From positions 2,232,001-2,296,000 of the forward strand of contig NC_007952.1 in NCBI RefSeq assembly GCF_000013645.1: a DNA stretch of 64,000 nt, given 5' to 3'. Below, piece by piece: positions 26,019 through 34,770 of this stretch (positions are counted from its first letter, which is position 1; every line of letters starts with the position of its first letter). The DNA comes from Paraburkholderia xenovorans LB400. GTDB lineage: Bacteria; Pseudomonadota; Gammaproteobacteria; Burkholderiales; Burkholderiaceae. A program made the translations under genes and the position numbers. A model generated the notes under the pieces. That model was given only the letters and a program-made list of their open reading frames with translations. It made no database searches and was not told where the DNA came from.

Positions 26019-26880
26019 GGCTTATCCTCGATTCTCCAAGCAGCCCCTGCGGGCGTACGATCAAAACCGCAATGATCACCAGATAATCCGTCACGTCGAT
26101 CAGCGAACTGGACACGAAGCCGCCCATCACGTTCTCGACGACACCCAGCACGATCGAGCCGAGCACCGCGCCGGGCAGCGAACCGAATCCGCCCAACGTC
26201 ATCGCGGCGAACGCGTGCATCAGCATGGTTGCGCCCATGTCGGGATAGACGAGCGTGGTGGGCGCAATCAGGATGCCGGCCGCAGCACCCAGCAGTGCGC
26301 CCGTCCCCCACATCAGATTGCGCAGCATCGGCACGTTGATGCCGACCAGCGACGCGCCGCGCGGAGTCTGCGACGCGGCCTGAATCACCTTCCCGGCCTG
26401 CGTCGCCTTGAAGAACACAAAGAAGCCCGCGACGACCACGAGCGTGAAGCCCATCGTCAACAGATCGTCCGGCATCACGCTGATGCTGCCGAAGCTGATC
26501 TGATCGCCTCCGATCATCGGCGGCAGCGGATCCACTTCCCGGCCGTAGAAGAAGCGCACCACGCCTTTCATCAGATATGAAAGCGCGACGGTCATCATGG
26601 CAAGGCTGATATGCGGTGCGCGCTGCAACGGCCGCATCAGCGCGCGCTCCACCGCGAGGCCGATGGCGAACAGCAGCACGCACGAGAACACGACCGAGCC
26701 CGCATACGAGAAGCCGAAGCTGCGCTGCGCGACCATCGCCGCAAACGCCCCCAGCATGAAGAACTCGCCGTGGCAGAAGTTGACGACCGTCGTCGCGCGA
26801 TAGAGGATCGTCATGCCGAGCGCGATCAGCGCATACAGGCTGCCGGCAACGACCCCGCTAACAATCAGTTGAGAAAGCAT
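26011..26880 (-). CDS. ABC transporter permease, LivH type
   Basis: A 289-residue polytopic permease. LIVSGVVAGSLYALIALGMTILYRATTVVNFCHGEFFMLGAF is the LivH N-terminal signature, and GGFGSLPGAVLGSIVLGVVEN later is the permease coupling region. It starts at ATG 26880, 31 bases after the end of the binding-protein gene, so it is the second gene of the operon. Confidence 0.93.
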   Translation of the reverse strand: MLSQLIVSGVVAGSLYALIALGMTILYRATTVVNFCHGEFFMLGAFAAMVAQRSFGFSYAGSVVFSCVLLFAIGLAVERALMRPLQRAPHISLAMMTVALSYLMKGVVRFFYGREVDPLPPMIGGDQISFGSISVMPDDLLTMGFTLVVVAGFFVFFKATQAGKVIQAASQTPRGASLVGINVPMLRNLMWGTGALLGAAAGILIAPTTLVYPDMGATMLMHAFAAMTLGGFGSLPGAVLGSIVLGVVENVMGGFVSSSLIDVTDYLVIIAVLIVRPQGLLGESRISRG

Positions 26881-26911
26881 CGATGCTCCATGCTGTAGTG
26901 CCGCGGCGACC

Positions 26912-28090
26912 TTATTGCGACTGGCCCGGATAGCTGGCGACGATCTTCGGATCGCCGTTCGCCCAGTAGATCATCTTGCCGCTGTTAATGCCGGCATGCT
27001 GCGTCGCAGAGAACGTCAGCGGGCCGGATTGCACGCCCGGATCGAAGCCTTTCAGGTTATTCAGCTGGGCGATGAACTTTTCTCGCGTCAGATCGGGGCC
27101 TGCATGCTTCAACGCCTCCACGATCGCAAGCGCACCGGTCATACCCATGAAGCTGATGGTCTCGACGGGTTGGCCCGGGTTGTACTTGCGATACATGTCC
27201 ACCCACTTCCTGAAGCCGGGCGCATTGAGCGGCTGTGAAAGCGGGTAGAAAACGAACAGTTGCTTCGTCGCCGCCGGGTTGCCGACACGCTTGACCATAT
27301 CTTCAATCGACACGCCTTCTGTCGTGACGATCGGGGCATTCAACCCGTAGCGGAAGCCGGAGCGCACATAGATGGTCAGCTCCGGCGCGTACAGCACCGC
27401 CAGCACGAAATCGGGTTTGGCGGCCTTGATGCGCAGCACCTGCGAGGTGGCATCGGTGTCGCCGCGGTCCATCGTGACGTTCTCGACCGGGGTCAGGCCT
27501 TTGGCTTTCAGGTCCGCGAGAATCGGATTCAGATGCGAGCGCCCCCAATCGTCTGACGTACTGATGATCGCCACACGCTTCGCGCCGGTCTTCGACAGCG
27601 CGAAATCGACCATAGCTTGTGATACCGTCATTGTGGTCGCGACGGGCTGGAAGATATTGGGCTGGGTCGGCGTGGAGATCGACGCGCTCGCAGCGCCGAG
27701 GTCCATGAACGGCAGCGTGGGATTGGCGGCCAGTTCCGGTTTCATGGCCATGACGTTGCCGCTGCACCAGCCGCCGTGGATCATGAACACCTGGTCCTGG
27801 GAGATGAGCCGCTTGGTATCGGCGATTGCCTGATTCGGATCGCACGCGTCATCGACGACGGACAGCTCGATCTTGCGGCCGTTGACACCACCGGAGTCGT
27901 TCACGTCTTTATAGACTGCCTCGGCGCCGAGCAGCGCCAGCGATCCAAAGGCGAACGAACTGGTGAGCGGCGCAACCATGCCAATGCGGATCGATGTCGG
28001 CGTGACGCCCACCTCCGCTTGCGACGCGTTGCTCCAACAGAGCACGGATGCGACCAGCGCCAGCGCGGCCCCTACCTTCGAGCGTTTCAT
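26912..28090 (-). CDS. Branched-chain amino acid-type ABC transporter substrate-binding protein
   Basis: A 392-residue periplasmic protein. The signal peptide (KVGAALALVASVLCWSNASQAE) precedes GVTPTSIRIGMVAPLTSSFAFG and EAVYKDVNDSGGVNGRKIELSVVDDACDPNQAIADTKRL, the LivK/type I periplasmic-binding fold. Such proteins bind amino acids, aromatic acids or dicarboxylates. With acid-catabolic genes beside it, an organic acid or aromatic acid is more likely than leucine, but this is inference. Two tandem ATGs occur; 28090 is five bases after AAGGAG, and 28093 is only two bases after it. First gene of the operon. Confidence 0.92.
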   Translation of the reverse strand: MKRSKVGAALALVASVLCWSNASQAEVGVTPTSIRIGMVAPLTSSFAFGSLALLGAEAVYKDVNDSGGVNGRKIELSVVDDACDPNQAIADTKRLISQDQVFMIHGGWCSGNVMAMKPELAANPTLPFMDLGAASASISTPTQPNIFQPVATTMTVSQAMVDFALSKTGAKRVAIISTSDDWGRSHLNPILADLKAKGLTPVENVTMDRGDTDATSQVLRIKAAKPDFVLAVLYAPELTIYVRSGFRYGLNAPIVTTEGVSIEDMVKRVGNPAATKQLFVFYPLSQPLNAPGFRKWVDMYRKYNPGQPVETISFMGMTGALAIVEALKHAGPDLTREKFIAQLNNLKGFDPGVQSGPLTFSATQHAGINSGKMIYWANGDPKIVASYPGQSQ

Positions 28091-28105
28091 CATGTCTCCT
28101 TGCAC

Positions 28106-28682
28106 GCGCCGGTGCGAGGCCGGTCAGCGAGTTCTTTTATATGCCAACTGCCGGCGAGCCCTACACCGGTCATTGGAATGGTTTGCACTGCATCAATACA
28201 CCTGCGTGTGCACCGCGTACGACACAAACGGAGTCACCGGGCTTATGAAAATTGTCTGCGACGTGTATCGGTCGCGTAAAGCGACAAATAATCAACGACC
28301 CATGACTGCAAATAATGCAAGGCGCGCGGCCATAGACGGACCGCGCGCCGTCCGGAACCGCGATAGAACTGCCAGAGAAGGGATTGGAGGCTTCCTGTCA
28401 TGGACGCGGCGAGGTGGCGTTCGCATGACCAGTTTAAATGGGACGCGATTTATTCGGGTCTATCCTGGCTACCCGCGAAGCATGCCGCGCCGCGGCGACA
28501 CGACATCAGCATGGCTCGCCACGCGGCTGATCACCGCCGTGCCCGAGCGCCGCATACGGAGAACCGGCCGGCGCGATCCGTCGTTCTGTAACTGGGCGCA
28601 CGACTACGCACTTCGCGTTGTATTGCGTTGCATTGCGTTGCATTGTTCCGTACCCTGGATCGAGCGCGGTCCGCCATAAACC
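28106..28682. other. 577-base non-coding stretch
   Basis: Lies upstream of the Liv operon start and downstream of the HutC-type regulator. It holds the promoter of the Liv operon and the 10-bp tandem repeat at 28611-28650. Open frames here are not supported by ribosome-binding sites. I see no terminator. Confidence 0.5.
28611..28650. repeat. 10-bp tandem repeat
   Basis: Imperfect units of TATTGCGTTG / CATTGCGTTG / CATTG follow CTTCGCGTTG, about three and a half copies of a 10-base unit (one helical turn). It may be slippage-prone or a regulator-binding array. Confidence 0.5.
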
Positions 28683-29432
28683 TCAGGCATCCTCATTAGC
28701 ACCGATCCAACGCAACTCACTCAGATAGTCATGAGTCTGGGTCGACGCCCATGAACGCCGGAACTCGACCGGCGCGCCTTGCAGGTCGAACGCCACGCGA
28801 ATGCTCAGCAGCACCGGCTGCCCGCTGGGAAGACCGAAGTCTACGGCGACATCTTCGGGAAGCGCACAGGCCTGCAGGCGATCTTCGACCCGGCTCACCG
28901 ACACGCCGCACTGCTGCTCGAGAAACGAATACACGAGGTGAGCGGGTGCATCGTCGCTTCCCCACTCCTTGCCGCCCACCCGTGCATACGGGAACGCGAT
29001 CGACTCCAGTACCAGCGGCGTTTCGCCGAGCGAACGGAGCCTGCGCAGCCGATAAACGAGGTCCCCCGCTTCGAGATGCAGCGCGGCACGCTCGTCCTCA
29101 CGGGCGGCGGCCCGCTCGCGCAGCAGAATCGTATCGACCGGCAGGCGGCGCATGTCGTCACGCCGGTCGACCAGACGGTAGAAGCTCGTGAACGCGCGCT
29201 CATTGGTGGCTCTGGCGACAAACGTACCCCGCCCTCGCTGACGGACGACGAGGCCCTGGCCGCTCAACACGTCGAACGCTTTGCGCACTGTGCCGACGCT
29301 CACCTTCAACTCTTTGGCGAGCGCTTCTTCGCCAGGCAGCAACTGCCCCGGCATCCATTCGCCGCCGACTATCCGTTCGCGCATGTGGCGCGCAAGCCGG
29401 ACGAAAGCGGGACTCAGATCAAGTTGGGTCAT
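28683..29432 (-). CDS. GntR-family transcriptional regulator, HutC/UTRA type
   Basis: A 249-residue regulator. The N-terminal winged HTH (HMRERIVGGEWMPGQLLPGEEALAKELKVSVGTVRKAFDVLSGQGLVVRQRGRGTFVA, residues about 15-72) is followed by a UTRA ligand-binding domain with DDMRRLPV, SIAFPYARVGG and LLSIRVAFDLQGAPVEFRRSW. HutC-type repressors sense sugar phosphates, amino acids or related metabolites. It faces the enolase-superfamily dehydratase and permease genes across 209 bases. A palindromic site touches its own start, so it probably represses both itself and the divergent operon. Confidence 0.92.
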   Translation of the reverse strand: MTQLDLSPAFVRLARHMRERIVGGEWMPGQLLPGEEALAKELKVSVGTVRKAFDVLSGQGLVVRQRGRGTFVARATNERAFTSFYRLVDRRDDMRRLPVDTILLRERAAAREDERAALHLEAGDLVYRLRRLRSLGETPLVLESIAFPYARVGGKEWGSDDAPAHLVYSFLEQQCGVSVSRVEDRLQACALPEDVAVDFGLPSGQPVLLSIRVAFDLQGAPVEFRRSWASTQTHDYLSELRWIGANEDA

Positions 29433-29439
29433 CGTTTAA

Positions 29440-29458
29440 TTCTATATAGAATATAGAA
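29440..29458. promoter_or_regulatory. Palindromic operator candidate for the HutC-type regulator
   Basis: TTCTATATAGAATATAGAA contains a perfect 12-bp palindrome (TTCTATATAGAA, 29440-29451), and the outer arms TTCTATA/TATAGAA also pair. It lies directly upstream of the regulator's ATG in the divergent space. It is strikingly AT-rich for this window. Confidence 0.5.
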
Positions 29459-29641
29459 ACAACACTACAGAATTTGATTCCCAATGCATCGGCGGCTACC
29501 TAGAGTTGAGCCTTGACGAGTGTCGCCGCCAACGGGCTGCGACCCGGCACTACGTCCACATGCGCCGATTGACCGGCGTGGATATCGGTGCATGCACAAC
29601 CACTTCCATCACCTCATCAAGGCCGCTGGCTGGATCCACCC

Positions 29642-30820
29642 ATGAAATCGAGTACTCACCGCATCACCTCTGTCGAAGCACTGCACGTCGGCCAGTTCCT
29701 CTACGCCCGGATCCGCACGGAAGCCGGGCTGACCGGTTTCGGCGAGGCCGGCTCGTGGGGACACATCGAGGCTGCGAAAGCCGCCCTCGAAAAGTTCGGC
29801 GAATATCTGGTCGGCAAGGACGCCAACCAGATCGAGCGGCACTGGAACGTGATGCAGCGCTTCTCGCATTTTCGTGGCACCGCGGTCAACGCGGCCGTGT
29901 CGGCGATCGACATCGCACTCTGGGACCTGCTCGGCAAGCGGCTGCAGGTTCCCGTGTGGCAACTGCTCGGCGGCGCATACCGTGACAAGTTGCGCGTATA
30001 CGGCCATGTGTACGCAGAAACGCTCGACGAAGTGCTCGCGGACTGCCGGCGCCTGCGCGCCGAAGGTTTCACCGCCATAGGCCATATCAACCCATTCCTC
30101 GACGAGCCGGAAGGCGATGTCTACTTCCGCTCCTTTGCCGGCAAGGTGCGCGACGCGAAGGAGCGGGTAATGGCCTTTCGCGAGGCAGTGGGACCGGACG
30201 TCGATCTGCTGATCGAAATGCACCGGCGTCTGAATCCCGCCGAAGCGATCGCGATCGGCCAGGTGCTGGAGCCGCTCACGCCGATGTGGCTCGAAGACCC
30301 GCTGCGCCCCGAGTTCTACACGCAGATGACGACCGTCGGTCACGCGATCCGCGTGCCCGTCGCGACCGGCGAACGCTTCAGCACGCCGGCCGAATTCCAT
30401 CTGCAACTGGCGGGCGGTGGGGTGCGCTATGCGCGCACGTCGGTCTGCGTATGCGGCGGGATCACCGGCGCGAAGAAGATCGCCGCACTCGCTGAAGCGC
30501 AGAACGTCGACATCGCACCGCATAACCCCCTGTCGCCGATCAGCCTCGCGGCGTGCATGCAGGTGGCCGCTTCAGTGCCGAACTTTGCGATCCAGGAATA
30601 CCCGACCGGCTTCGAGAACCTCGTGCTCAAGTCCGGGCAGAATCTGCTCGGCTCCGATCTCGTCAAGAATCATCCGGTGCCGAAGGAAGGCTTCATCACG
30701 GTGCCGGACGCGCCGGGTATCGGCGTCGAACTGGTGGACGACGTGGAGCATCGCCGGGCGCCGTTGCACCGGCCGGTCTCGATGCGCAGCACCATCGACG
30801 GCGCGCCGCTCGATCAATGA
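29642..30820 (+). CDS. Enolase-superfamily dehydratase (mandelate racemase/galactonate dehydratase-like)
   Basis: A 392-residue protein of the mandelate racemase/muconate-lactonizing group. The capping domain is followed by a barrel with LLIEMHRRLNP (E-x-H at the first metal/base position), PMWLEDPLRPEF and VATGERF supplying two metal carboxylates, and IAPHNPLSPI with the catalytic His near residue 296. Galactonate-dehydratase-type members usually have D-x-H in the first motif, so Glu here is notable. It likely dehydrates a sugar acid or related hydroxy acid, abstracting a proton alpha to carboxylate. ATG at 29642 is chosen over the extended frame from 29588. The MFS permease follows by 94 bases; together they suggest uptake and dehydration of the same acid. 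Confidence 0.88.
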   Translation: MKSSTHRITSVEALHVGQFLYARIRTEAGLTGFGEAGSWGHIEAAKAALEKFGEYLVGKDANQIERHWNVMQRFSHFRGTAVNAAVSAIDIALWDLLGKRLQVPVWQLLGGAYRDKLRVYGHVYAETLDEVLADCRRLRAEGFTAIGHINPFLDEPEGDVYFRSFAGKVRDAKERVMAFREAVGPDVDLLIEMHRRLNPAEAIAIGQVLEPLTPMWLEDPLRPEFYTQMTTVGHAIRVPVATGERFSTPAEFHLQLAGGGVRYARTSVCVCGGITGAKKIAALAEAQNVDIAPHNPLSPISLAACMQVAASVPNFAIQEYPTGFENLVLKSGQNLLGSDLVKNHPVPKEGFITVPDAPGIGVELVDDVEHRRAPLHRPVSMRSTIDGAPLDQ

Positions 30821-30914
30821 AACAGGCATCGGGACGCGGCAACGCGAAGCGTCCCGATGAACGCAAACACGCTTCGTGCATCGCATCGCCAGAACAACAT
30901 ACAAGGAGACTACC

Positions 30915-32237
30915 GTGACCCCATCCGATCCGGACAACTTCAAAGGCATCGGCCGCGGCCGATGGACGATCGTGTTACCGATCGTCTTCGCGGTCTACAT
31001 GCTGTCGTATTTCGATCGCGTGAACATCGCGATGGCATTGCCGCACATGACGAAGGCACTGGGCCTCACGTCCGTGCAGGGAGGCTGGATCGGCGGCGCG
31101 TTCGCGTGGGGCTATGCTTTCACGCAACTGCTCGGCGGTTATATGTCGCTGAAGTTCGGGCCGCGCCGGCTCGTGGCGATCTGTCTGCTGCTGTTCGGCG
31201 GCGCGGCGATGCTGACCGGCGTGGCAACGACTTTCTGGCAGATCGTCGCGGTGCGCATTCTGCTCGGCTGCGCCGAAGGTCCGATCTACGCGGCGACCTC
31301 GATGCTTCTTGCGCAATGGTTCACGAGGCCCGAACGCGGGCGCGCGTTCGGCATCTGGAATCTGGGCGCGCCGCTCGGCGGCTTCCTTGCCGGCCCGATT
31401 TCCGGCGCGCTGATCGCCCATTTCGACTGGCGCGTGATGCTGATCGCCGAGGGGCTGCCCGCATGGATCTTCTGCCTTGTGTGGTTCAAGGCGATCCCGC
31501 AGAGCCTCGACCTGGCAGGCTGGCTCTCAGCCGCTGACCGCGACGTGCTGCGCCGCGATCTCGCCACGGAACAGGCGGGCTATACGAAGCCCGAGCACGA
31601 CCCGTGGTGGACGATCTTCAACGAACCCGCCGTCTGGCTGCTGACGATCGGCTTCGGGCTCAATACGATCCTGCTGTACGGCACGACGCTGTGGCTGCCA
31701 TCGGTGATGAAATCCTACGGACAGCTGAGCGAAACGACGATCGGCTTTCTGTCCGGCGCGCCATTCGTGATGTCGATGTTCGGCATCTACTACATCAGCC
31801 GCCGCTCCGACCGGCATGGCCAGGAGCGCCGTTGGCATGCGGCGATCCCGACCATGCTCACCGGCGCGCTGATGGTGCTGGCCGCGTTCGTTCCTGCCCC
31901 GCTGTTCTATCTGCAGATTGCGCTGTTCATTGCGCTCGGCTTCACGCTGAAGATGTTGATGCCGCTGGTCTTCGCACGGCTCACCGAGATCCTGCCGATG
32001 AGAAAGGCCATGCCGGCCGTGGCGTTCGTGAGCGGTGTCGGCAATCTGATCGGACAGTTCCTGGGGCCGCTGATGGTGGGCTATGTACGCGCGGCCTCGT
32101 CCGACTACAAACTCTCGCTGATCGCACTGGGCGCGTCCGCGCTGCTGGGCGGCGTGGCGATCGCCATGTCGAAGTCGGCCGCTGAACGGTCCGGAACGGC
32201 TCGCAACGCGGTGGGTAACGCCGAGGTGATGAAGTAG
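30915..32237 (+). CDS. MFS transporter, anion:cation symporter (tartrate/phthalate/hexuronate type)
   Basis: A 440-residue permease. GTG at 30915 is set by AAGGAG six bases before it. SYFDRVNIAMALPHM in TM1 and GRALYLLGA-like GAFAWGYAFTQLLGGYMSLKFGPRRLVA in the motif A region, then GCAEGPIYAATSMLLAQWF, are typical of the ACS family that carries hexuronates, galactonate, tartrate and aromatic acids. Twelve hydrophobic segments are visible. It lies behind the dehydratase and probably imports its substrate. Confidence 0.92.
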   Translation: MTPSDPDNFKGIGRGRWTIVLPIVFAVYMLSYFDRVNIAMALPHMTKALGLTSVQGGWIGGAFAWGYAFTQLLGGYMSLKFGPRRLVAICLLLFGGAAMLTGVATTFWQIVAVRILLGCAEGPIYAATSMLLAQWFTRPERGRAFGIWNLGAPLGGFLAGPISGALIAHFDWRVMLIAEGLPAWIFCLVWFKAIPQSLDLAGWLSAADRDVLRRDLATEQAGYTKPEHDPWWTIFNEPAVWLLTIGFGLNTILLYGTTLWLPSVMKSYGQLSETTIGFLSGAPFVMSMFGIYYISRRSDRHGQERRWHAAIPTMLTGALMVLAAFVPAPLFYLQIALFIALGFTLKMLMPLVFARLTEILPMRKAMPAVAFVSGVGNLIGQFLGPLMVGYVRAASSDYKLSLIALGASALLGGVAIAMSKSAAERSGTARNAVGNAEVMK

Positions 32238-32248
32238 CACTATGTCGC

Positions 32249-32274
32249 GCCGGGGGGCGCCCACGCCCCCCGGC
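32249..32274. terminator. GC-rich hairpin between convergent MFS genes
   Basis: GCCGGGGGGCG (32249-32259) pairs perfectly with CGCCCCCCGGC (32264-32274), an 11-bp stem with a 4-base loop. It starts 11 bases after the stop of the plus-strand MFS gene and could end transcription from both sides. There is no T-tract. Confidence 0.6.
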
Positions 32275-32317
32275 CCCGGCCTGCGGACATCGCGGGTGAA
32301 ACCTGCACTAAGAAAAC

Positions 32318-33607
32318 TCAATGCAGCGCAAGCGGTACCGTAGGCGCCTCGACATCCCGCTGCTGCGTGCGATGGATCAGCAGCGCGATCACGGCGGCCG
32401 CGCCGAACAGGAAATAGCCGAGAATGTAGAAGCTGTTCGACAGATTGCCACCGCGCGCATAGAAGCCGACGATCAGCGGCCCGACCACGCCGCCGAAGCT
32501 CGCAAACATGTTGATCATCGCGACCGACGGCGCGGCCTGATTGCGCGGCACCTTGCTGATCACCCACGCCCACCACGTGCCGGCCGGCGAAAACAGCCCC
32601 GCACCGGCGATACAGAACATCACCATCGTGAACACCACGCCGCCTTCGAGATAGTGCTGCGCGAGCAGCGCCGCGCCGCCCACCACCAGCGGCACAGCGA
32701 CGAACCAGCCGCGCGAGATGCTGGACGGCTTGTCCGACAGCCACGAGTTCACGAACATCGACAACGCGCCAAACAGTGAAGGCAGCGCCGTCAACCAGCC
32801 CACCGCCGCGAAGCCGTGCGGGAAATACTGCTTGATGAGGCTCGGCATCCACAGCCCGAAGCTGAAAATCACCATGATCCACGACAGCGCAACGACCGCG
32901 AGAAGCCATACCGTCGAGCGCTTCAGCACGCTGCCGAAACTGCCGTCCGCACCGGTTCCCGCGAGACGCTGCTGCGTGATGAAGTCGCGCTCCGCGCTGG
33001 ACAGCCAGCGGTCGGTGGCCGGATCGTCGGAAACGAACATCCACACGAGCACGGCCATGAAGATCGCTGGCAGGCCTTGCAGTACGAACATCGTCTTCCA
33101 GTGGAATACGTCGATCATCCAGCCCGCGAGCGGCGCCATCAGCACCGACGACAACGGCAGCGCATATTGCGCGAACGCAATGCCGCGCGCCCGTTCGCGT
33201 GCCGGAAACCAGCGCACGAAGATCACCGAAAAAGACGGCCAGATCACGCCTTCGGCGAGTCCCATCACCACACGCACCGCGATCAGCGCGGGCAGCGTGT
33301 GCACCATGCCGGTCAGGCATGCCATCAAGCCGGTGATGAACATCGAGACGGCGATCACGCGGCGCGGACCGATGCGCGTCGAGATCCAGCCGCCGGGAAT
33401 CTGCGTGACCAGATAGCCCCAGAAGAATGCGCCCAGCAGCGCGCCGGTGATCGTCGTGCCGAGTTGCAGATCGTGCGCCATCTGCGGCGCCGCAACGCCG
33501 ATGTTGGTGCGATCGGCGAACGCGACCAGGTAGCTGACAAAAACGATCAGACCTACCCGCAGCCAGCGTGATTTGCCGATCCGTTGCGTGTCGTATGCGG
33601 TGTCCAT
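32318..33607 (-). CDS. MFS transporter, anion:cation symporter family
   Basis: A 429-residue permease. SYLVAFADRTNIGVAAPQM in TM1, GAFFWGYLVTQIPGGWISTRIGPRRVIA in motif A, and GLAEGVIWPSFSVIFVRWFP are like those of the permease at 30915. ATG at 33607 is supported by GAGGAGA about 7 bases upstream; the same frame reads on to 34522, but that part is a shadow of the CMD gene. It follows the CMD gene by 50 bases on the same strand and is probably co-transcribed. Substrate likely an organic acid handled by that enzyme. Confidence 0.92.
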   Translation of the reverse strand: MDTAYDTQRIGKSRWLRVGLIVFVSYLVAFADRTNIGVAAPQMAHDLQLGTTITGALLGAFFWGYLVTQIPGGWISTRIGPRRVIAVSMFITGLMACLTGMVHTLPALIAVRVVMGLAEGVIWPSFSVIFVRWFPARERARGIAFAQYALPLSSVLMAPLAGWMIDVFHWKTMFVLQGLPAIFMAVLVWMFVSDDPATDRWLSSAERDFITQQRLAGTGADGSFGSVLKRSTVWLLAVVALSWIMVIFSFGLWMPSLIKQYFPHGFAAVGWLTALPSLFGALSMFVNSWLSDKPSSISRGWFVAVPLVVGGAALLAQHYLEGGVVFTMVMFCIAGAGLFSPAGTWWAWVISKVPRNQAAPSVAMINMFASFGGVVGPLIVGFYARGGNLSNSFYILGYFLFGAAAVIALLIHRTQQRDVEAPTVPLALH

Positions 33608-33657
33608 TGCGTGTCTCCTCTTCCTTTTCGATGTTATGGGCGCTCGCCTCGCGCAGA

Positions 33658-34434
33658 TTACGGAGTGAGCGCCGCTTGCGCTTCGCGCGCGGCGATCTCG
33701 TCGAGCACGATAGGCAGCGCCAGCTCGAAGCTGGCTATTCCCATCGTGCTCGCCAGTTGCATGACTTCGAGAATCTCCGCCGGCGTCGCGCCGTACTTCA
33801 GCGCGTTCTCGATATGCACGTGCGTACCGGGCACGTACTGGTGCGTGACCGATACATCCACGGCGATGTACATGAACTCCTTCACTTTCGGCGGCAGCTT
33901 GCCGTGCACCCACGGCACCGATGAGAACGTGGTGAACGCCTCGAAAAAGTCCGGATCGAGCGCGAGCGTGCCGTCCCAGATCGCACTCCAGTAGCCGCGC
34001 TTTTCCGTAAATTCGCGCTTGATCGCCTGACGGCGCGCGTCGGCGTGGCTCGTGTCGATTGCGTTGCGCGGGTCGTTCGCAACCTTCTCTTCGAGCACCG
34101 GCATGCCGATCACACACGCATGCACGCCGATCACGCTGATCAGTTCGAGCGTCTCGAGCAGCTCGTCGCGCGTGGCGCCCAGGCGCAGCGCTTCGCGGCA
34201 ATGGCGGCGCACGGCAACCGCGTTCAGATGTGTGACCGACGCTTCGAGCGCGAAGCTCACGAGTGCCTTCACCTTCGGTTCGAGTGGACCGTTGCGATAC
34301 GCGCATCCGGCGAATGCGAGGTAAGCCTCGACGAATTCCGGGCTGATCGCGATCAGCGGATCGAGCGACGCGGGCCACGAACCGCCAGCGGCAACGAACG
34401 ACGTAATCCGGCCCTTGAGCGTAGGTGAAGTCAT
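33658..34434 (-). CDS. Two-domain carboxymuconolactone decarboxylase-like (AhpD-fold) protein
   Basis: A 258-residue protein containing two CMD repeats. The helix-turn-helix pattern ending G-A-T-x-x-E appears as RRHCREALRLGATRDELLETLE (near residue 80) and again as THVHIENALKYGATPAEILEVMQ (near 210). AhpD-like redox members carry CxxC at the start of this helix; neither repeat does, so peroxidase activity is unlikely and a lyase, decarboxylase or binding role fits better. ATG at 34434 (MTSPTLKGR) is chosen. The MFS gene follows in the same operon, and the CoA-transferase operon diverges from 336 bases away. A close paralogue lies at 44636. Confidence 0.88.
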   Translation of the reverse strand: MTSPTLKGRITSFVAAGGSWPASLDPLIAISPEFVEAYLAFAGCAYRNGPLEPKVKALVSFALEASVTHLNAVAVRRHCREALRLGATRDELLETLELISVIGVHACVIGMPVLEEKVANDPRNAIDTSHADARRQAIKREFTEKRGYWSAIWDGTLALDPDFFEAFTTFSSVPWVHGKLPPKVKEFMYIAVDVSVTHQYVPGTHVHIENALKYGATPAEILEVMQLASTMGIASFELALPIVLDEIAAREAQAALTP

Positions 34435-34770
34435 TAGGCATCCAAAGTGACAAGTCAGGAGTGAAAGCGCGCCGCCTCGCATGCAAACCAACGACGGGCG
34501 AACTGCGCGAAGGGAGTGACACTTATCTTATGAGCGACCTTACGAAACCGCAAACCGATATGCCCAGCGAGGCGCGTTGTTGCTCCGCAGCAGCCGCGTG
34601 CCCGGAGAAACGCGCCGAGGCCCTACCCATAAAGGCTTCAGCAGGCTGGCTGTGTGCGTGACGCAGCGCATTATTTAGCGTTGCTTATATCGACCTTTCG
34701 CACATTTCAATGGACGCTCGCGCTCGTCGCGCCGAGCATCTCCATCATGACAACTGCAACAGGAATCCGC
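34435..34770. promoter_or_regulatory. Divergent promoter region, CMD gene / CoA-transferase operon
   Basis: A 336-base space between divergent starts. GACAAGTCAGG at 34449-34459, close to the CMD start, is repeated upstream of the PcaC-like gene at 48757-48767. An AT-rich patch near 34670-34705 (TTATTTAGCGTTGCTTATA) is a plausible promoter for the plus-strand operon. No regulator gene adjoins. Confidence 0.4.

Noticed and set aside
31527..33320. 597-residue minus-strand frame
   Set aside because: Arg/Ala/His-rich shadow composition; it crosses two MFS genes in another frame.
32318..34522. 734-residue open frame joining the MFS and CMD regions
   Set aside because: The upstream part is another frame of the CMD gene. 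ATG at 33607 with GAGGAGA is the proper MFS start.
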